NCBI GenBank assembly: GCA_037045225.1
Contig: JBAOHZ010000008.1
Location: forward strand, 46,644 to 110,643
DNA length: 64,000 nucleotides
Direction: 5' to 3'
From: Nitrospira sp.
GTDB taxonomy: Bacteria > Nitrospirota > Nitrospiria > Nitrospirales > Nitrospiraceae
Position 1 is the stretch's first letter, and each line of letters opens with the position of its first letter. Of this stretch, positions 17,724 to 28,029 are shown piece after piece. A model generated the notes under the pieces. It did no database searches and was not told the origin of the DNA. It saw only the letters and a program-made list of their open reading frames with translations. A program made the translations under genes and the position numbers.

Positions 17724-19112
17724 TTAAGCTGGCAACACGATACGGAAGGTGCTGCCCTTGTCAGGAGCGCTTTCGACGTCAATATGGCCGTTGTGAGACT
17801 TCACAAAGGCAAATGCCAAACTCAGCCCCAATCCATTCCCGCAGGTCGAGCGACTTCGGTCAGCGCGATAAAAGCGGTCAAAGATGTGAGGAAGGTCCTG
17901 CCCGTCAATCCCACTGCCGCTATCACGAATGAACAGCTTGACGTCAGAAGTGCCCTTCTCCACGGAGAGGTGGACCTGCCCACCTCGAGGTGTATACTTC
18001 AGAGCATTGTCGAGGACATTCGCCAGAACACGCTGAAGGCGCCCCTTGTCTCCTCTCACAATGACCGGCGTCAGAGGCGCTCTCATGTCGAGCGCGATTC
18101 CCTTGTCTTCTGCGACCGGGCGAAACAGGTCGCAAGCGTCTTGGGCCATGAGTCCAATGTCAACATCTGACAAAGTCAACTGGGCGACTCCTGCGTCCAC
18201 CTCTGCAATCTCAAGCAAGGAATTGATGATGGCGACGAGGCGGTCACTTTCTTCCACGACGAGACCCGCCATTTCTTGATACGCTGGAATGGTCGTGTCC
18301 ACAAGGAGCGTCGCCTCCGCCATGCCGCGAATCCGTGTAATCGGGCTGCGCAGATCATGCGCAATATCACTCGTGACCTGCTTTAACTCCAGAATCAGTG
18401 ATTGAATCTTATCCAACATCAGATTAAAGGTGATCGCCAGGCGATCAATTTCATCGCCTCGATTACTCACAATAACCCGCCGAGCGAAGTCCCCTGTTCC
18501 GATGACTCTTGCCGTTTCGGTCACATGTTCTACTCCCCCCAGCGCACGCCGGGCCATAAACCAACCGAGCGAGGCCGCCAAGAAAAGACCGGCCAAGATC
18601 ACGGCCGCAGATATGTGTCGGTACTCTTCCAAGAAGCGCTCATCATCTCGGCGCAAATATCCCACCTGCAGAACATTCCGATCTTCTGCCGTGATGTAAT
18701 AGACCACGCGCACATGATGGGGCTGGCCGGGGACTCTCATCGTCTCGAACGCCGGTTGATCCGGGGCGAGGTGGTCCAATATTGACTGCGTCACGGGAAC
18801 CTCTTTCCAAGCATGAAGGTCGGACGCCCTCAGTTGGCGACCATCACGCGAGAGGAGACGAAAGAATACCTGATCAGTCCCAGCCACCTCGGCTTCTCGG
18901 GCGAATTCTGCCTCCATGTTGTCTATGCCGTATAACCGGTAAAGGTGTTTGAATTCGAGGGCATCGGAGAGAAGCAATTCATCGATGCGTGTGTCCATCC
19001 GCTGGGCAAGCATCAGATACACGACCAGCAGCATCGAGAGTAGGGAAACGGCAAAAACGACGGCGTACCAGAGTGTTAATCGAAAGGTCAGCGACCGATA
19101 GATCTTACGCAT
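17724..19112 (-). CDS. Heavy-metal-type sensor histidine kinase
   Basis: Membrane kinase of the CusS/CzcS type, ~462 aa. Two helices (residues ~12-35 and ~165-187 from this start) flank the periplasmic sensor. A HAMP domain (RALGGVEHVTETARVIGTGDF) and the HisKA box TSDIAHDLRSPITRIRG follow, then the ATPase boxes (NVLDNALKYTPRGG, DSGSGI, GNGLGLSL). ATG 19112 gives the usual N-terminus; an in-frame ATG at 19130 is possible. It overlaps the 3' end of the regulator gene. It probably senses a metal or envelope stress that induces the divergent RND pump. Confidence 0.92.
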   Translation of the reverse strand: MRKIYRSLTFRLTLWYAVVFAVSLLSMLLVVYLMLAQRMDTRIDELLLSDALEFKHLYRLYGIDNMEAEFAREAEVAGTDQVFFRLLSRDGRQLRASDLHAWKEVPVTQSILDHLAPDQPAFETMRVPGQPHHVRVVYYITAEDRNVLQVGYLRRDDERFLEEYRHISAAVILAGLFLAASLGWFMARRALGGVEHVTETARVIGTGDFARRVIVSNRGDEIDRLAITFNLMLDKIQSLILELKQVTSDIAHDLRSPITRIRGMAEATLLVDTTIPAYQEMAGLVVEESDRLVAIINSLLEIAEVDAGVAQLTLSDVDIGLMAQDACDLFRPVAEDKGIALDMRAPLTPVIVRGDKGRLQRVLANVLDNALKYTPRGGQVHLSVEKGTSDVKLFIRDSGSGIDGQDLPHIFDRFYRADRSRSTCGNGLGLSLAFAFVKSHNGHIDVESAPDKGSTFRIVLPA

Positions 19113-19785
19113 GCTGTTCTCGCAGCACATACCCGATGCCCCGCACCGTGTGAATCAGCTTGGGATCCGGTCCACGGTCGATCTTCTCACGTAAGCGGCA
19201 GATTCGCGCTTCAACAATGTTCGTCTCAGGATCAAAGTTATAATTCCAGACGTGCTCCATAATCATGATCTTTGACACCACGCGCCCGCAATTACGCATG
19301 AGATATTCGAGGAGGGCGAATTCACGGGGTTGAAGATCAATGAATCGGTCACCACGAAACACTTTACGGGTGAGCAGATCGACTGACAGGTTCCCCACTA
19401 CGTGTCGAGCCGGTTCAGAAATCCCTTGCGCCCGTCGGATTAGAGCTTGGAGCCGTGCCAGCAGCTCCGAAAACGCGAATGGCTTCGTTAAATAGTCGTC
19501 GCCACCATCGGATAGCCCTTGCACTCGATCCTGCACGGACCCCTTCGCACTCAAGATCAGGACTGGAAGTCGCACTCTCCGTCGGCGCAGTTCGCGAACG
19601 AGTGACAGACCGTCTAGGGATGGGAGCATGACGTCAATCACCGCCGCATCGTACGGTTCGGGCACGGCTCTATGTAGCGCGTTTTGGCCGTCGCCCTCAT
19701 GATCGGCCACAAACCCAGCTTGCCTCAACCCATTGAGAATAAACGAGGCGGTGCGCATATCGTCGTCGATGATAAGGACCCTCAC
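19105..19785 (-). CDS. OmpR-family response regulator (CusR/CzcR-like)
   Basis: A 226-aa regulator with a receiver (Asp in AAVIDVMLPSLDG, Lys in YLTKPFAF) and a winged-helix DNA-binding domain (RDLQPREF-like block, then VWNYNFDPETNIVEARICRLREKID). The start is GTG with GGGAG 6 bp upstream. It is divergent from the efflux operon, with 167 bp between the starts, the normal arrangement for a regulator controlling its own and the pump promoter. No clear operator dyad was found there. Confidence 0.93.
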   Translation of the reverse strand: MRVLIIDDDMRTASFILNGLRQAGFVADHEGDGQNALHRAVPEPYDAAVIDVMLPSLDGLSLVRELRRRRVRLPVLILSAKGSVQDRVQGLSDGGDDYLTKPFAFSELLARLQALIRRAQGISEPARHVVGNLSVDLLTRKVFRGDRFIDLQPREFALLEYLMRNCGRVVSKIMIMEHVWNYNFDPETNIVEARICRLREKIDRGPDPKLIHTVRGIGYVLREQHA

Positions 19786-19952
19786 ACGCGATCTCCCGAG
19801 AATGCATAGGATCGGATTCTGGCTTTTTCGCTACCGTGCACCTCGCATTCTCCTTCGTCTTTCTGTGCCAAGCAAGCCGTGAGCTCTACATGACCAAACG
19901 GTAATGTCCGGATCACTCTGGGGTTAACTGGGTGCGGTAGGGTTGAAGGACC

Positions 19953-21404
19953 ATGCAGATATCAGTCGTCCCTATCATTCTTGGTGTCGCGCTCGGAACG
20001 ATCTTGCCGGCGTGCACCGGCTATCACCCCCTGCCGCTGTCCTCCGATGCCGCCGGAGAGACGCCCAGCATGACTCGGATCCGCATTGCCGCACAAGAGA
20101 TTCACCACCCCATTCTCAAGCCCCTCGATTTTGATGACCGAGATGGTCTGTCGCCGGACGAAGCTGCGGTGCTGGCCGTCCTCGCCAATCCTGGGTTGCG
20201 AGCCGTGCGCGATCAACGCGCGATTGCGGCAGGACAAGTCCTCCAAGCCGGCATCTTGCCGAATCCGCGCCTCACCTACTTTCTTTCGATCCCGATCAGC
20301 GGCCAGAGCCCTTCGGGGCTTCTGTCGGGTATCCCGGCTGGCCCGATTCCTCTAGGGACGGTCACGGAATTCGGGGGAAGCTTGATGTGGGACTTGCAGA
20401 CGCTCATCAATCGTGGCGCGCGGGTCGAGGCTGCCGAAGCGCGGGCCCAGGCGGTCGATCTGGATGTCGCATGGCAGGAGTGGCAAGTGGCCCAGGCGGC
20501 AAAATTAGCGGCCTATCGATTGGTGACGCTTCGGAATCAAGCGCTGCTGGCGACTGAGCTCTCGGAATTCCTGACGGAGAACGTCACGCAAATGCGGCAG
20601 GCGCTGCAACGCGGCATTCTCACAGGTTTGGAGCTGTCTGCGGCCGAGACGGCCCATATCAATGCTCGAACGAATCGGCTCGAACTGGAGAAGCAGGTGA
20701 GCCAGCAACAGGTCGCGTTCAATCGACTCGTAGGCTTACCTCCCGACAGTGCCCTCCCGCTCGATCGCTCGATTGCGCTCCCGGCTCGGCTGGTGCCGCC
20801 CACCTTGGAGTGGTTTCTGAATGGTCTGGAAGACCGGCGTCTCGACTTGGTGGCCCTCCGCCAAGGGTATAGCAGCCAGGAAGCCACCGTGCGCGCGGCG
20901 ATTCTCAGCCAGTTCTCCAATGTCGCGGTGGGCCTGTATGATGTGCGCGATCTAGGGAATTTTTACCGGCCGGGGCCTCAAATTTCAGCCGATCTCCCGA
21001 TCTTCAACCGCAATCAGGGGAACATTGCCATCGAGCGGGCGACGCGGCAAAAACTGTTGGACGAGTACACCAACCGCGTCTTTCAAACACGTAATGACAT
21101 CGCCAGACTGCTCGTCACAATCCACTGGCTCAATGATCAGGTGGCCATGGCGCAGGCCGGCAAACCGATCCTCAAAAAGTTGGTCGTGACGCTGCGAGAG
21201 GCCCTCCGTCAAGGGCAAGCCACCGTCGTGCTCTATTACACGGCGCTCATCAACCTGACGGCCCAGCAAATCCAAATTCTGACGTTCCAACAACAACTCA
21301 TTGACATGCTCATCGCCTTGGAGTTGGAGACGGGCTATTATCGGATTCAGGACATCGAGCTCTCTCCTTCGCCAGTGCCCATGCAGGGGAAAACACTCCC
21401 ATGA
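19953..21404 (+). CDS. TolC/CzcC-family outer-membrane efflux lipoprotein
   Basis: A 483-aa outer-membrane factor with a lipobox (ILPAC) after a signal peptide and two long helical repeats (residues ~125-260 and ~330-460). Conserved features include VLANPGLRAVRDQRAIAAGQVLQAGILPNPRL near the N-terminus and QISADLPIFNRNQGNI at the start of the second repeat. It forms the outer exit duct of the tripartite pump encoded with the next two genes. Its stop overlaps the adaptor start by 4 bp. Confidence 0.93.
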   Translation: MQISVVPIILGVALGTILPACTGYHPLPLSSDAAGETPSMTRIRIAAQEIHHPILKPLDFDDRDGLSPDEAAVLAVLANPGLRAVRDQRAIAAGQVLQAGILPNPRLTYFLSIPISGQSPSGLLSGIPAGPIPLGTVTEFGGSLMWDLQTLINRGARVEAAEARAQAVDLDVAWQEWQVAQAAKLAAYRLVTLRNQALLATELSEFLTENVTQMRQALQRGILTGLELSAAETAHINARTNRLELEKQVSQQQVAFNRLVGLPPDSALPLDRSIALPARLVPPTLEWFLNGLEDRRLDLVALRQGYSSQEATVRAAILSQFSNVAVGLYDVRDLGNFYRPGPQISADLPIFNRNQGNIAIERATRQKLLDEYTNRVFQTRNDIARLLVTIHWLNDQVAMAQAGKPILKKLVVTLREALRQGQATVVLYYTALINLTAQQIQILTFQQQLIDMLIALELETGYYRIQDIELSPSPVPMQGKTLP

Positions 21405-22513
21405 CACCGCGTCAGGGAAAATACATGACGGTGATTGTGGTGGGAGTCGTGCTGATTGGCGTCGGGCTCAGTTATTGGCCGGCATTGTTTGCCACCTCCC
21501 AACAACACGGTGTCACCGTGGCCCAGGAGGGCTCGACGGCTGAGTCACATGAGCCTCATGCCAAGGTGACCGTCATGGATCTCGACCGCCGTGTGATCGA
21601 AGAAACCTTGACCGTGTACGGGTCCACCTTACCCGCACCCGATGAGTCACAGACGTTCAGCGTACCCTATGAATGCCAGGTCCGGAAGGTCTTGGTGACG
21701 ACCGGACGCGTGGTGGAACTCGGCACGCCCCTCGTGGAAGTCGAACCCAGCCATGAAACGAAGCTGCTCCTGGACGGCGCTCGGGAGGAACAACAGACAG
21801 CGAAAGACCAATTCACGCTGATGCAGCAACGTCTGAAGATGAATCTAGCCACGAGGCAGGATCTCCTCCAGGCTGAGCAGCACCTGCACGCGGCAACGCT
21901 CCGGGCGAACAGCTTGGAGAAGCGAGGGGCGGGGCGCGAGCAAATCCTTCGGGCCGCGACCGGAGGGGTCATCAGTTTGGTGCACGTCCGCCAAGGACAA
22001 ATTGTTCCCCCTGGCGGTTCATTGGTGGAGATGATCGACGATCAACATATCCTGGTCCGGTTTGGCGTGGAGGAGGAAGATCGGCGATTGTTTCAGAAGG
22101 GGCAGCGCGTTCGGCTGTTTCCGGTCCATGGGACCGGCAGTGAGCCTATGGAAGGAGAAATCCGGGTGGTGACGCAACAGGTCAATCTCGCCACCCGACT
22201 CGTGGAGGTCCTCGCGGCGCCAGGACCACAGGACCGCCTGCTTTTAAATGAATATGTGCGCGGCGAGATCATTATCGCCTCCCAGGAAGGCCTCGTGGTC
22301 CCGCGAAGTGCCGTCCTCCAACAGGAGGGGCACTTGGTGTTGTATAGCGTGGAGGACGGACACGCCACACGCCATGTCTTCCAGGCGGGGCTGGAGAATC
22401 GGGAGCAGATCGAGGTGCGCGGTAGTGACCTGCACGAGGGACAGCGGATCGTCATCGTGGGACAGAATCAATTGCACGATGGCATGGCGGTTGACGTGGA
22501 CGTGCCTCGATGA
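21401..22513 (+). CDS. RND periplasmic adaptor (membrane-fusion protein)
   Basis: A 370-aa adaptor with one N-terminal helix (IVVGVVLIGVGLSYW), a barrel-sandwich/lipoyl half (FSVPYECQVRKVLVTTGRVVELGTPLVEV) and a short coiled-coil hairpin. The second lipoyl half is GGVISLVHVRQGQIVPPGGSL, with a beta-barrel beyond it. It links the inner RND pump to the outer duct. ATGA overlaps at both ends show a single operon. Confidence 0.93.
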   Translation: MTPRQGKYMTVIVVGVVLIGVGLSYWPALFATSQQHGVTVAQEGSTAESHEPHAKVTVMDLDRRVIEETLTVYGSTLPAPDESQTFSVPYECQVRKVLVTTGRVVELGTPLVEVEPSHETKLLLDGAREEQQTAKDQFTLMQQRLKMNLATRQDLLQAEQHLHAATLRANSLEKRGAGREQILRAATGGVISLVHVRQGQIVPPGGSLVEMIDDQHILVRFGVEEEDRRLFQKGQRVRLFPVHGTGSEPMEGEIRVVTQQVNLATRLVEVLAAPGPQDRLLLNEYVRGEIIIASQEGLVVPRSAVLQQEGHLVLYSVEDGHATRHVFQAGLENREQIEVRGSDLHEGQRIVIVGQNQLHDGMAVDVDVPR

Positions 22514-25500
22514 ACCTGGCGCATTGGATCCAGGCTCACCGTCGGTCTATCCTGTTTCTCGTACTGGCCTTCGGGCTCGCGGGCCTGGCCTCAAGTCTCA
22601 ACCTGCCGGTCAGCCTCTTTCCGCATGTGACCTTTCCCCGGATCCAAGTCGGGATTGAGGCAGGCAATCGCCCTGTGGATCGCATGGCCATTGAGGTGAC
22701 GCGCCTCGTCGAAGAGGCCGTTCGGGCCGTGCCAGGTGTGCGCCATGTCCGTTCGACCACGAGTCGTGGCAGCGCCGAGATCTCTATCACGTTCGGCTGG
22801 GGTGAGGACATGGTCTCGGCCATGTTGCAGATTGAATCAGGCATCAATCAGGTCCGGGGATCGCTTCCACCAAATACGGTTATTGACGTCCGGAGAATGG
22901 ATCCGACCGTGTTTCCGATTCTGGGCTATAGCCTGATTTCCGATCACCATTCCTTGACCGAGCTCCATGACCTGGCCTTTTACCAGGTGCGACCAGTGCT
23001 CTCTACCATTGCCGGGGTGGCTCGCATCGGCGTTCTCGGAGGCGCTGCCGCGGAATATCAGGTGATGGTCGATCCGGTCAAGCTGGACTCCTTCGGATTG
23101 ACGCTCAATGACCTCGCCAGGACCCTGTCCGCGACCAATGTGGTGACGGCCGTTGGACGGTTGGAAGACCATTTCAAGCTCTATCTGGTGATGCTCAACA
23201 CCCAATTCCACGATCTGGCCCAACTCGAGCAGACGATCGTCCGTTCCGGGCCCGATGGAATGATCCTTCTCGAGGATATTGCCACCATCACACTCGGCAC
23301 GGTGCCGCAATGGACGCGTGTTACGGCGGATGGCCAGGATGCCGTCTTATTTCAGGTCTACCAGCAGCCCGGTGGGAACACGGTCACGATCGCGGGTGAC
23401 GTGGCGCACGCGTTAACCGATCTTCAAAAACAGCTCCCCGTCGGCGTGCGGGTCGTCAATTGGTACGACCAGAGTCAATTAATCCTCGCCTCCGCCTCCA
23501 GCGTGCGTGATGCGGTCATTATGGGCATCATATTGGCGTCATTGGTCATTCTGTTATTTCTCAGAAATGTGAAAGTCACACTCATTGCCGCCGTCACGGT
23601 CCCCACGGTGCTGGCGGTCACGATTCTGCTGCTCTTTGTGCTCAATATGAGCTTCAACATCATGACGCTGGGCGGCATGGCCGCCGCCGTCGGTCTCGTA
23701 ATCGATGATGCCATTGTGATGATTGAGCATGTCATCCGCCGGCTGCAAGGCGGGATCGGACCCTGGCGGGACCGCGTGCTCGCGGCCGCGCAAGAATTCA
23801 CGCGGCCGCTCGTCGGCTCCTCCGCCACGACGATTATTATCTTTGTTCCGCTGGCGTTTTTATCGGGCGTCACCGGGGCCTTTTTCAAAGCCTTGTCGCT
23901 CACGATGGCCGCCAGCCTCGTGATTTCCTTTCTCATCGCCTGGCTTGCCGTCCCGTTACTCGCGTTACACGTCTTACGGGAGCACGATGCTGAGCCGCAC
24001 AGGGGTGGGACATGGACCGCGCGCGTGCACACCGGGTACACCTCGTTGATGACGCGCGTGCTGCGCGCCCCCTGGCTTATGGCCGTCGTGCTGGTCCCGT
24101 TATTGGTCCTCGGATGGGTGGGGTATCGCCAGATCGGATCTGGGTTTATGCCCGTCATGGATGAAGGCGGCTTTGTGCTGGACTATTTGGCGCCGCCTGG
24201 GACGTCGATCAGCGAGACGGATCGCCTCGTGCGTCAACTCGAGACGATCCTCCGCGCCACGCCCGAGGTGCAGACCTATTCCCGCCGGACCGGTCTCCGG
24301 TTGAGCGGTGGGCTGACGGAGGCGAATAATGGCGATCTGTTCGTGCGCCTCATGCCGCTGCCTCGTCGGCCCATTCATGCCGTGATGGATGAGGTCCGAC
24401 AGCGGATCGAACATCACATCCCGGGTCTCCAAATCGAAATGGCGCAGCTCATGGAGGATCTCATTGGGGATCTCACCGCAGTCCCAGAGCCGATCGAAGT
24501 GAAATTGTTTTCGGATGACGGCCCCCTACTCAGGGAAGTGGCCGGGCAGGTGGCAGACACGATTGGCACGGTCCGCGGGATTGTGGAGGTCAAGAACGGC
24601 CTGGTGGTCGCCGGTGACGCATTGGAGATTCGTGTGGATCGGGAGAAAGCCGCCTTGGAGGGACTCTTGCCGGACGCCGTCACCCTCATGTTGACGGATT
24701 ATGTGACCGGCGCCGTCACGACACACGTGCAGGAGGGCGTCAAAATGACCGGAGTCCGTGTCTGGGTTCACGAAAGGACCCGAGCGACCGCGCGTGACCT
24801 TGGGATGTTACGACTGCGGGCACCAGACGGACATCTCTTTCCCCTAAAGCGTGTGGCGACCATGGAGGTCATGACGGGCCAACCGCAAATTAAGCGGGAA
24901 GATCTCAAGACCATGGTCCCGGTCACGGCTCGCATTAGCGGTCGAGATCTCGGGAGCACGATCGTGGAGATGACCGAACGATTGGACCGGCCTGGCTTCC
25001 TGCCGAAGGGCGTGTATTATCACCTTGGCGGCCTGTATCAGGAACAGCAGACGGCGTTTCGGGGATTGCTAGGGGTGTTCATTGCAGCCGCCGTGCTCGT
25101 TTTTGTCGTGCTGCTCTTCTTGTATGAGAGCCTACGAGTCGCAGCCTTGATGCTCCTGACGACGCTCCTCACTATCCCTGCGGTGTTCATCGGCCTTTGG
25201 TGGACCGGCACGGAACTCAATGTCACCTCGCTGATGGGACTCACTATGGTCCTCGGGATCGTCACAGAGGTGGGCATTTTTTATTACTGCGAATATCAGG
25301 ATTTGCCAAGGTCTGTAGACCTACGAGGCCGACTAATCCAGGCAGGATTAAACCGACTCCGCCCCATTACGATGACGACGTTAGCCGCCATTCTTGCCCT
25401 GCTGCCGTTAGCCTTGGCCATTGGCGAGGGATCGGCCATGCAGAAGCCGCTCGCGATCGCCATTATCTCTGGTCTTCTGGTTCAAGTGCCGCTGGTGGTA

Positions 25501-25560
25501 ATTGTACTTCCAACCTTCTTGTTGCTGCTCACAGGCAACACCACGCCTAGCAGGACTTGA
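22510..25560 (+). CDS. RND efflux transporter permease
   Basis: A 1016-aa inner-membrane proton-driven pump with 12 helices and two large periplasmic loops. Helix 4 carries the paired aspartates (GLVIDDAIVMIEH) expected for proton relay. This resembles the HAE-1-type signature more than the DG/E form of CzcA metal pumps. The metal-type regulators next door suggest metals, while the helix 4 signature suggests organic substrates, so the substrate is left open. It is the last gene of the three-gene operon. Confidence 0.93.
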   Translation: MNLAHWIQAHRRSILFLVLAFGLAGLASSLNLPVSLFPHVTFPRIQVGIEAGNRPVDRMAIEVTRLVEEAVRAVPGVRHVRSTTSRGSAEISITFGWGEDMVSAMLQIESGINQVRGSLPPNTVIDVRRMDPTVFPILGYSLISDHHSLTELHDLAFYQVRPVLSTIAGVARIGVLGGAAAEYQVMVDPVKLDSFGLTLNDLARTLSATNVVTAVGRLEDHFKLYLVMLNTQFHDLAQLEQTIVRSGPDGMILLEDIATITLGTVPQWTRVTADGQDAVLFQVYQQPGGNTVTIAGDVAHALTDLQKQLPVGVRVVNWYDQSQLILASASSVRDAVIMGIILASLVILLFLRNVKVTLIAAVTVPTVLAVTILLLFVLNMSFNIMTLGGMAAAVGLVIDDAIVMIEHVIRRLQGGIGPWRDRVLAAAQEFTRPLVGSSATTIIIFVPLAFLSGVTGAFFKALSLTMAASLVISFLIAWLAVPLLALHVLREHDAEPHRGGTWTARVHTGYTSLMTRVLRAPWLMAVVLVPLLVLGWVGYRQIGSGFMPVMDEGGFVLDYLAPPGTSISETDRLVRQLETILRATPEVQTYSRRTGLRLSGGLTEANNGDLFVRLMPLPRRPIHAVMDEVRQRIEHHIPGLQIEMAQLMEDLIGDLTAVPEPIEVKLFSDDGPLLREVAGQVADTIGTVRGIVEVKNGLVVAGDALEIRVDREKAALEGLLPDAVTLMLTDYVTGAVTTHVQEGVKMTGVRVWVHERTRATARDLGMLRLRAPDGHLFPLKRVATMEVMTGQPQIKREDLKTMVPVTARISGRDLGSTIVEMTERLDRPGFLPKGVYYHLGGLYQEQQTAFRGLLGVFIAAAVLVFVVLLFLYESLRVAALMLLTTLLTIPAVFIGLWWTGTELNVTSLMGLTMVLGIVTEVGIFYYCEYQDLPRSVDLRGRLIQAGLNRLRPITMTTLAAILALLPLALAIGEGSAMQKPLAIAIISGLLVQVPLVVIVLPTFLLLLTGNTTPSRT

Positions 25561-25696
25561 ATCATGAGGAGGGCGGGGGGCAGACCTCAACACGGTCTAG
25601 CTGGGATCTGACGGGTGGTTCTCTCCCCGATGGGGTGGCGGTGCGATACGGAGCACCACACTCTTCCAGGTATTCGCCAAAGACCTTCCACGTCAT

Positions 25697-26095
25697 TTAG
25701 TAGACTTGATTGTGAGGGACTTCCGCTCTGTATTCACGAGCCCGCTCAAATGCTGCTTCTGCCTGCTTACGAAGGTTATGAATACGAGGGTCGGCCGCTG
25801 TAACGGATCCGAGGTGCTGAGATTGTGTCGAAACGCTGTTCGCTTCGAGCTCAAGGCCGTCAGCCAGTTTGCTCAAGACTAAGGCTTCTTCTCGATACCG
25901 AAAGGCAAGGTCTCGCGCATGGTCAACATTCATAGCGGGATGCCCAGAGGCAATCTGCGTTTGTGTGGTACACCCCATTCCCATGGACAGGCAGGTCAGA
26001 ATGCCTGCTCCAGTCAGTACGCTGCGAAGAGAAATTTGTCGGTACCCTGGACATTGTCCGAAGAGCCCGATGAATTGGCCAATTTGCTTAAGCAT
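25697..26095 (-). CDS. Lipoprotein with C-terminal helical region
   Basis: A 132-aa protein. A helix ending in the lipobox SMGMGC lies at residues ~26-42. The mature part is alpha-helical (YREEALVLSKLADGLELEAN... IHNLRKQAEAAFERAREYR), similar in style to small periplasmic spacer lipoproteins. It lies 59 bp downstream of the truncated emrA-like gene on the same strand. No defined function. Confidence 0.65.
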   Translation of the reverse strand: MLKQIGQFIGLFGQCPGYRQISLRSVLTGAGILTCLSMGMGCTTQTQIASGHPAMNVDHARDLAFRYREEALVLSKLADGLELEANSVSTQSQHLGSVTAADPRIHNLRKQAEAAFERAREYRAEVPHNQVY

Positions 26096-26153
26096 TTTCA
26101 GTGCTCCCTCTTTGCAAGCCGGATAGCTTTGTTTGCTTCCTGACGCCCGATGT

Positions 26154-27530
26154 TTAGCGTCTCAATCTATCTCGCGATCTTTCCATGTTTCCCGACGGTG
26201 CAGGCGGCGGAATACGCCCGGCCTCAGTTCCTAGAAGGCCCGAGCCGGGGCCGGCAGTCGATGGTGAAAGCGGGGAACTCGGCAGCCCAAGATCGGGGCT
26301 CCTGGGTGGTACATGTGATTGGGGTGTAAAGTCGTGCTGTTCCCGTAATGGCTCAGGGCTGCGATCACCCGGAGCAATAGTTCCTGATCCGTCTGCTCTC
26401 CCGTCTCGTCGATCCAAGTCGTGACCGCGCTCGAGTTGGACAAGTGGTTGCAGGTTGTGTGGTTCACTCGGCTCCAATGGCAAATTTTCGTTGACGGTCT
26501 CACGGGCGATGGCATCGGCCTCTTGCAGTTCTTCTTCAAAAAAATCGGTGTGATATTCCGCGGTCGATGTGTTGGTGCGGGATGTCCACACCGATTGGCC
26601 GGGTTCGCTGATATCGATTTGCGTGACCGTCGACAGCCCTGGCCGAATAGGGTTTTCCATCAGCTCTTCCTTAGGTAGTGCAATCCGAACCGGTACCCGC
26701 TGGACGATGTGGATAAAGTTCCCAGTGGCATTATCTGGGGGGAGCGTCGCAAACACACTGCCTGAGCCAGGCACCAATCCTTCGACGGTGCCGTGATAAC
26801 GATATCGTTTGCCGTACATATCGACGGACACCAGCGCCGGTTGACCAGGTCGAACATGAGCTAGCTCGGTCTCACGCAAATTGGCCTCCACCCACAGATG
26901 GTCCAGCGGCACGATGGTCATCAGGGTCACGCCGGGTGCAACGCGGTCACCAACTTGTCCCTTCCGTTTGGCGACATAACCCGCAACCGGGGAGTGAATC
27001 TGTTGCTGGCCGTAGCGGAGCTGAGCTTCAACGAATTGGTATTTGGCTAGCTGCACGGCTGGATGCTCTGTGACGGTCGTTCTCCCGATCTGTACATCGA
27101 GTGCTTCCAACTCCGCCTGTGTTTCACGGACATCTGCCTCCAACGCCCTCATGTGATCCTCGGCATTTTGAACTACCTGTTTTGGAACTGCACCGTGGGG
27201 AGAGACATAGCGATACCGCGCCATGTCATGACGAATGACATCCAATCGCGCTTGCCGAGCCGCCAGTTTCTCCGCAAACTGCCGTCTGTGCACATACAGT
27301 GCGGCGATCCGTCTTACAGTTTCGCCAAGGTTGCCACGCGCTTGACCGAGCGTGGCTGCAGCCTCATTGGCATCCAGCGTCATGACGAGTTCGCCTTTGT
27401 TGACGAATTGGGTTTCCTCTGCCAGCACATTCGTGATAATGCCGGACACTTGGGACGTGACAGGCACCAAGTTTCCTGCGACGAAGGCATTATGCGTCTC
27501 CACACGCAACCGCTCGACCTGCGAGGGAAT
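26154..27530 (-). pseudogene. EmrA/HlyD-family adaptor, 5'-truncated
   Basis: Clear EmrA-type adaptor: FVAGNLVPVTSQVSGIITNVL, a coiled-coil region, then a second lipoyl half (QQIHSPVAGYVAKRKGQVGDRV) and DHLWVEANLRETEL. The N-terminal membrane anchor and start codon are missing. The frame runs into a fragment of an unrelated NAD(P)H-binding gene near 27510-27545. After residue ~330 there is an unusually long hydrophilic, proline-rich tail. No partner MFS pump is present. Confidence 0.8.
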
Positions 27531-27534
27531 AAAG

Positions 27535-27892
27535 CCATGCGGCGCTCCCGGATGTACTGATGCCGTTCGATGATGTCGATCATGCCCTTGGCATAGTCAG
27601 CGTAGCTGATGTAGTCATTCCGATTGTCGTCCTTGCCCGGCGTAAATTCGTCTCCCATGACATAGTACTTGCCTGTGTATATCCCAAACGGGGCAAACTT
27701 GTACGCCGGTGTGACATAGGTCCAGCGCACATCGGAAAAGCGCCTCAGGATCTCGATTCCTCTTTCATGGGCATCGTACAACGCCTGCATACGTTGCGGA
27801 TCATATCTCGGCAGCGCTTGCAGCCGTTTGGTGTGCGCACTGTTGACATAGAGCGTGTTTGCGCCGCCGATCTTCAGATAAATTCCGCTCTG
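27535..27892 (-). pseudogene. NAD(P)H-binding (NmrA/YwnB-like) protein fragment
   Basis: Encodes only the C-terminal half of a Rossmann-type NAD(P)-dependent oxidoreductase: GGANTLYV..., VRWTYVTPAYKFAPFGIYTG, then YISYADYAKGMIDIIERHQYIRERR. The nucleotide-binding N-terminus is absent. It resembles the intact gene at 29467-30108. Upstream it is fused to a transposase fragment, downstream to the truncated EmrA gene. Confidence 0.75.
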
Positions 27893-27898
27893 TGCTGC

Positions 27899-28007
27899 CC
27901 AGCATCTCCGACGCCTCCGCCATCGTGAGTTCCCGCCGTTGTCGCCGCTCGTACAGTTCTTCAAAGCGCATCTGTCGCACCTCCTGGAGTACGGTCACCC
28001 GTGTCAT
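27899..28007 (-). pseudogene. Transposase N-terminal remnant (ISNCY-like helix-turn-helix)
   Basis: Starts with AGGAGG and ATG, then about 37 codons ending in MRFEELYERRQRRELTMAEASEMLG. This is the start of a helix-turn-helix of the kind found in ISNCY-type transposases. The rest is missing. It is the only trace of a second insertion element and sits at the junction between two truncated genes. Confidence 0.6.
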
Positions 28008-28029
28008 GGTGGCCCTCCTTGAAGACGCA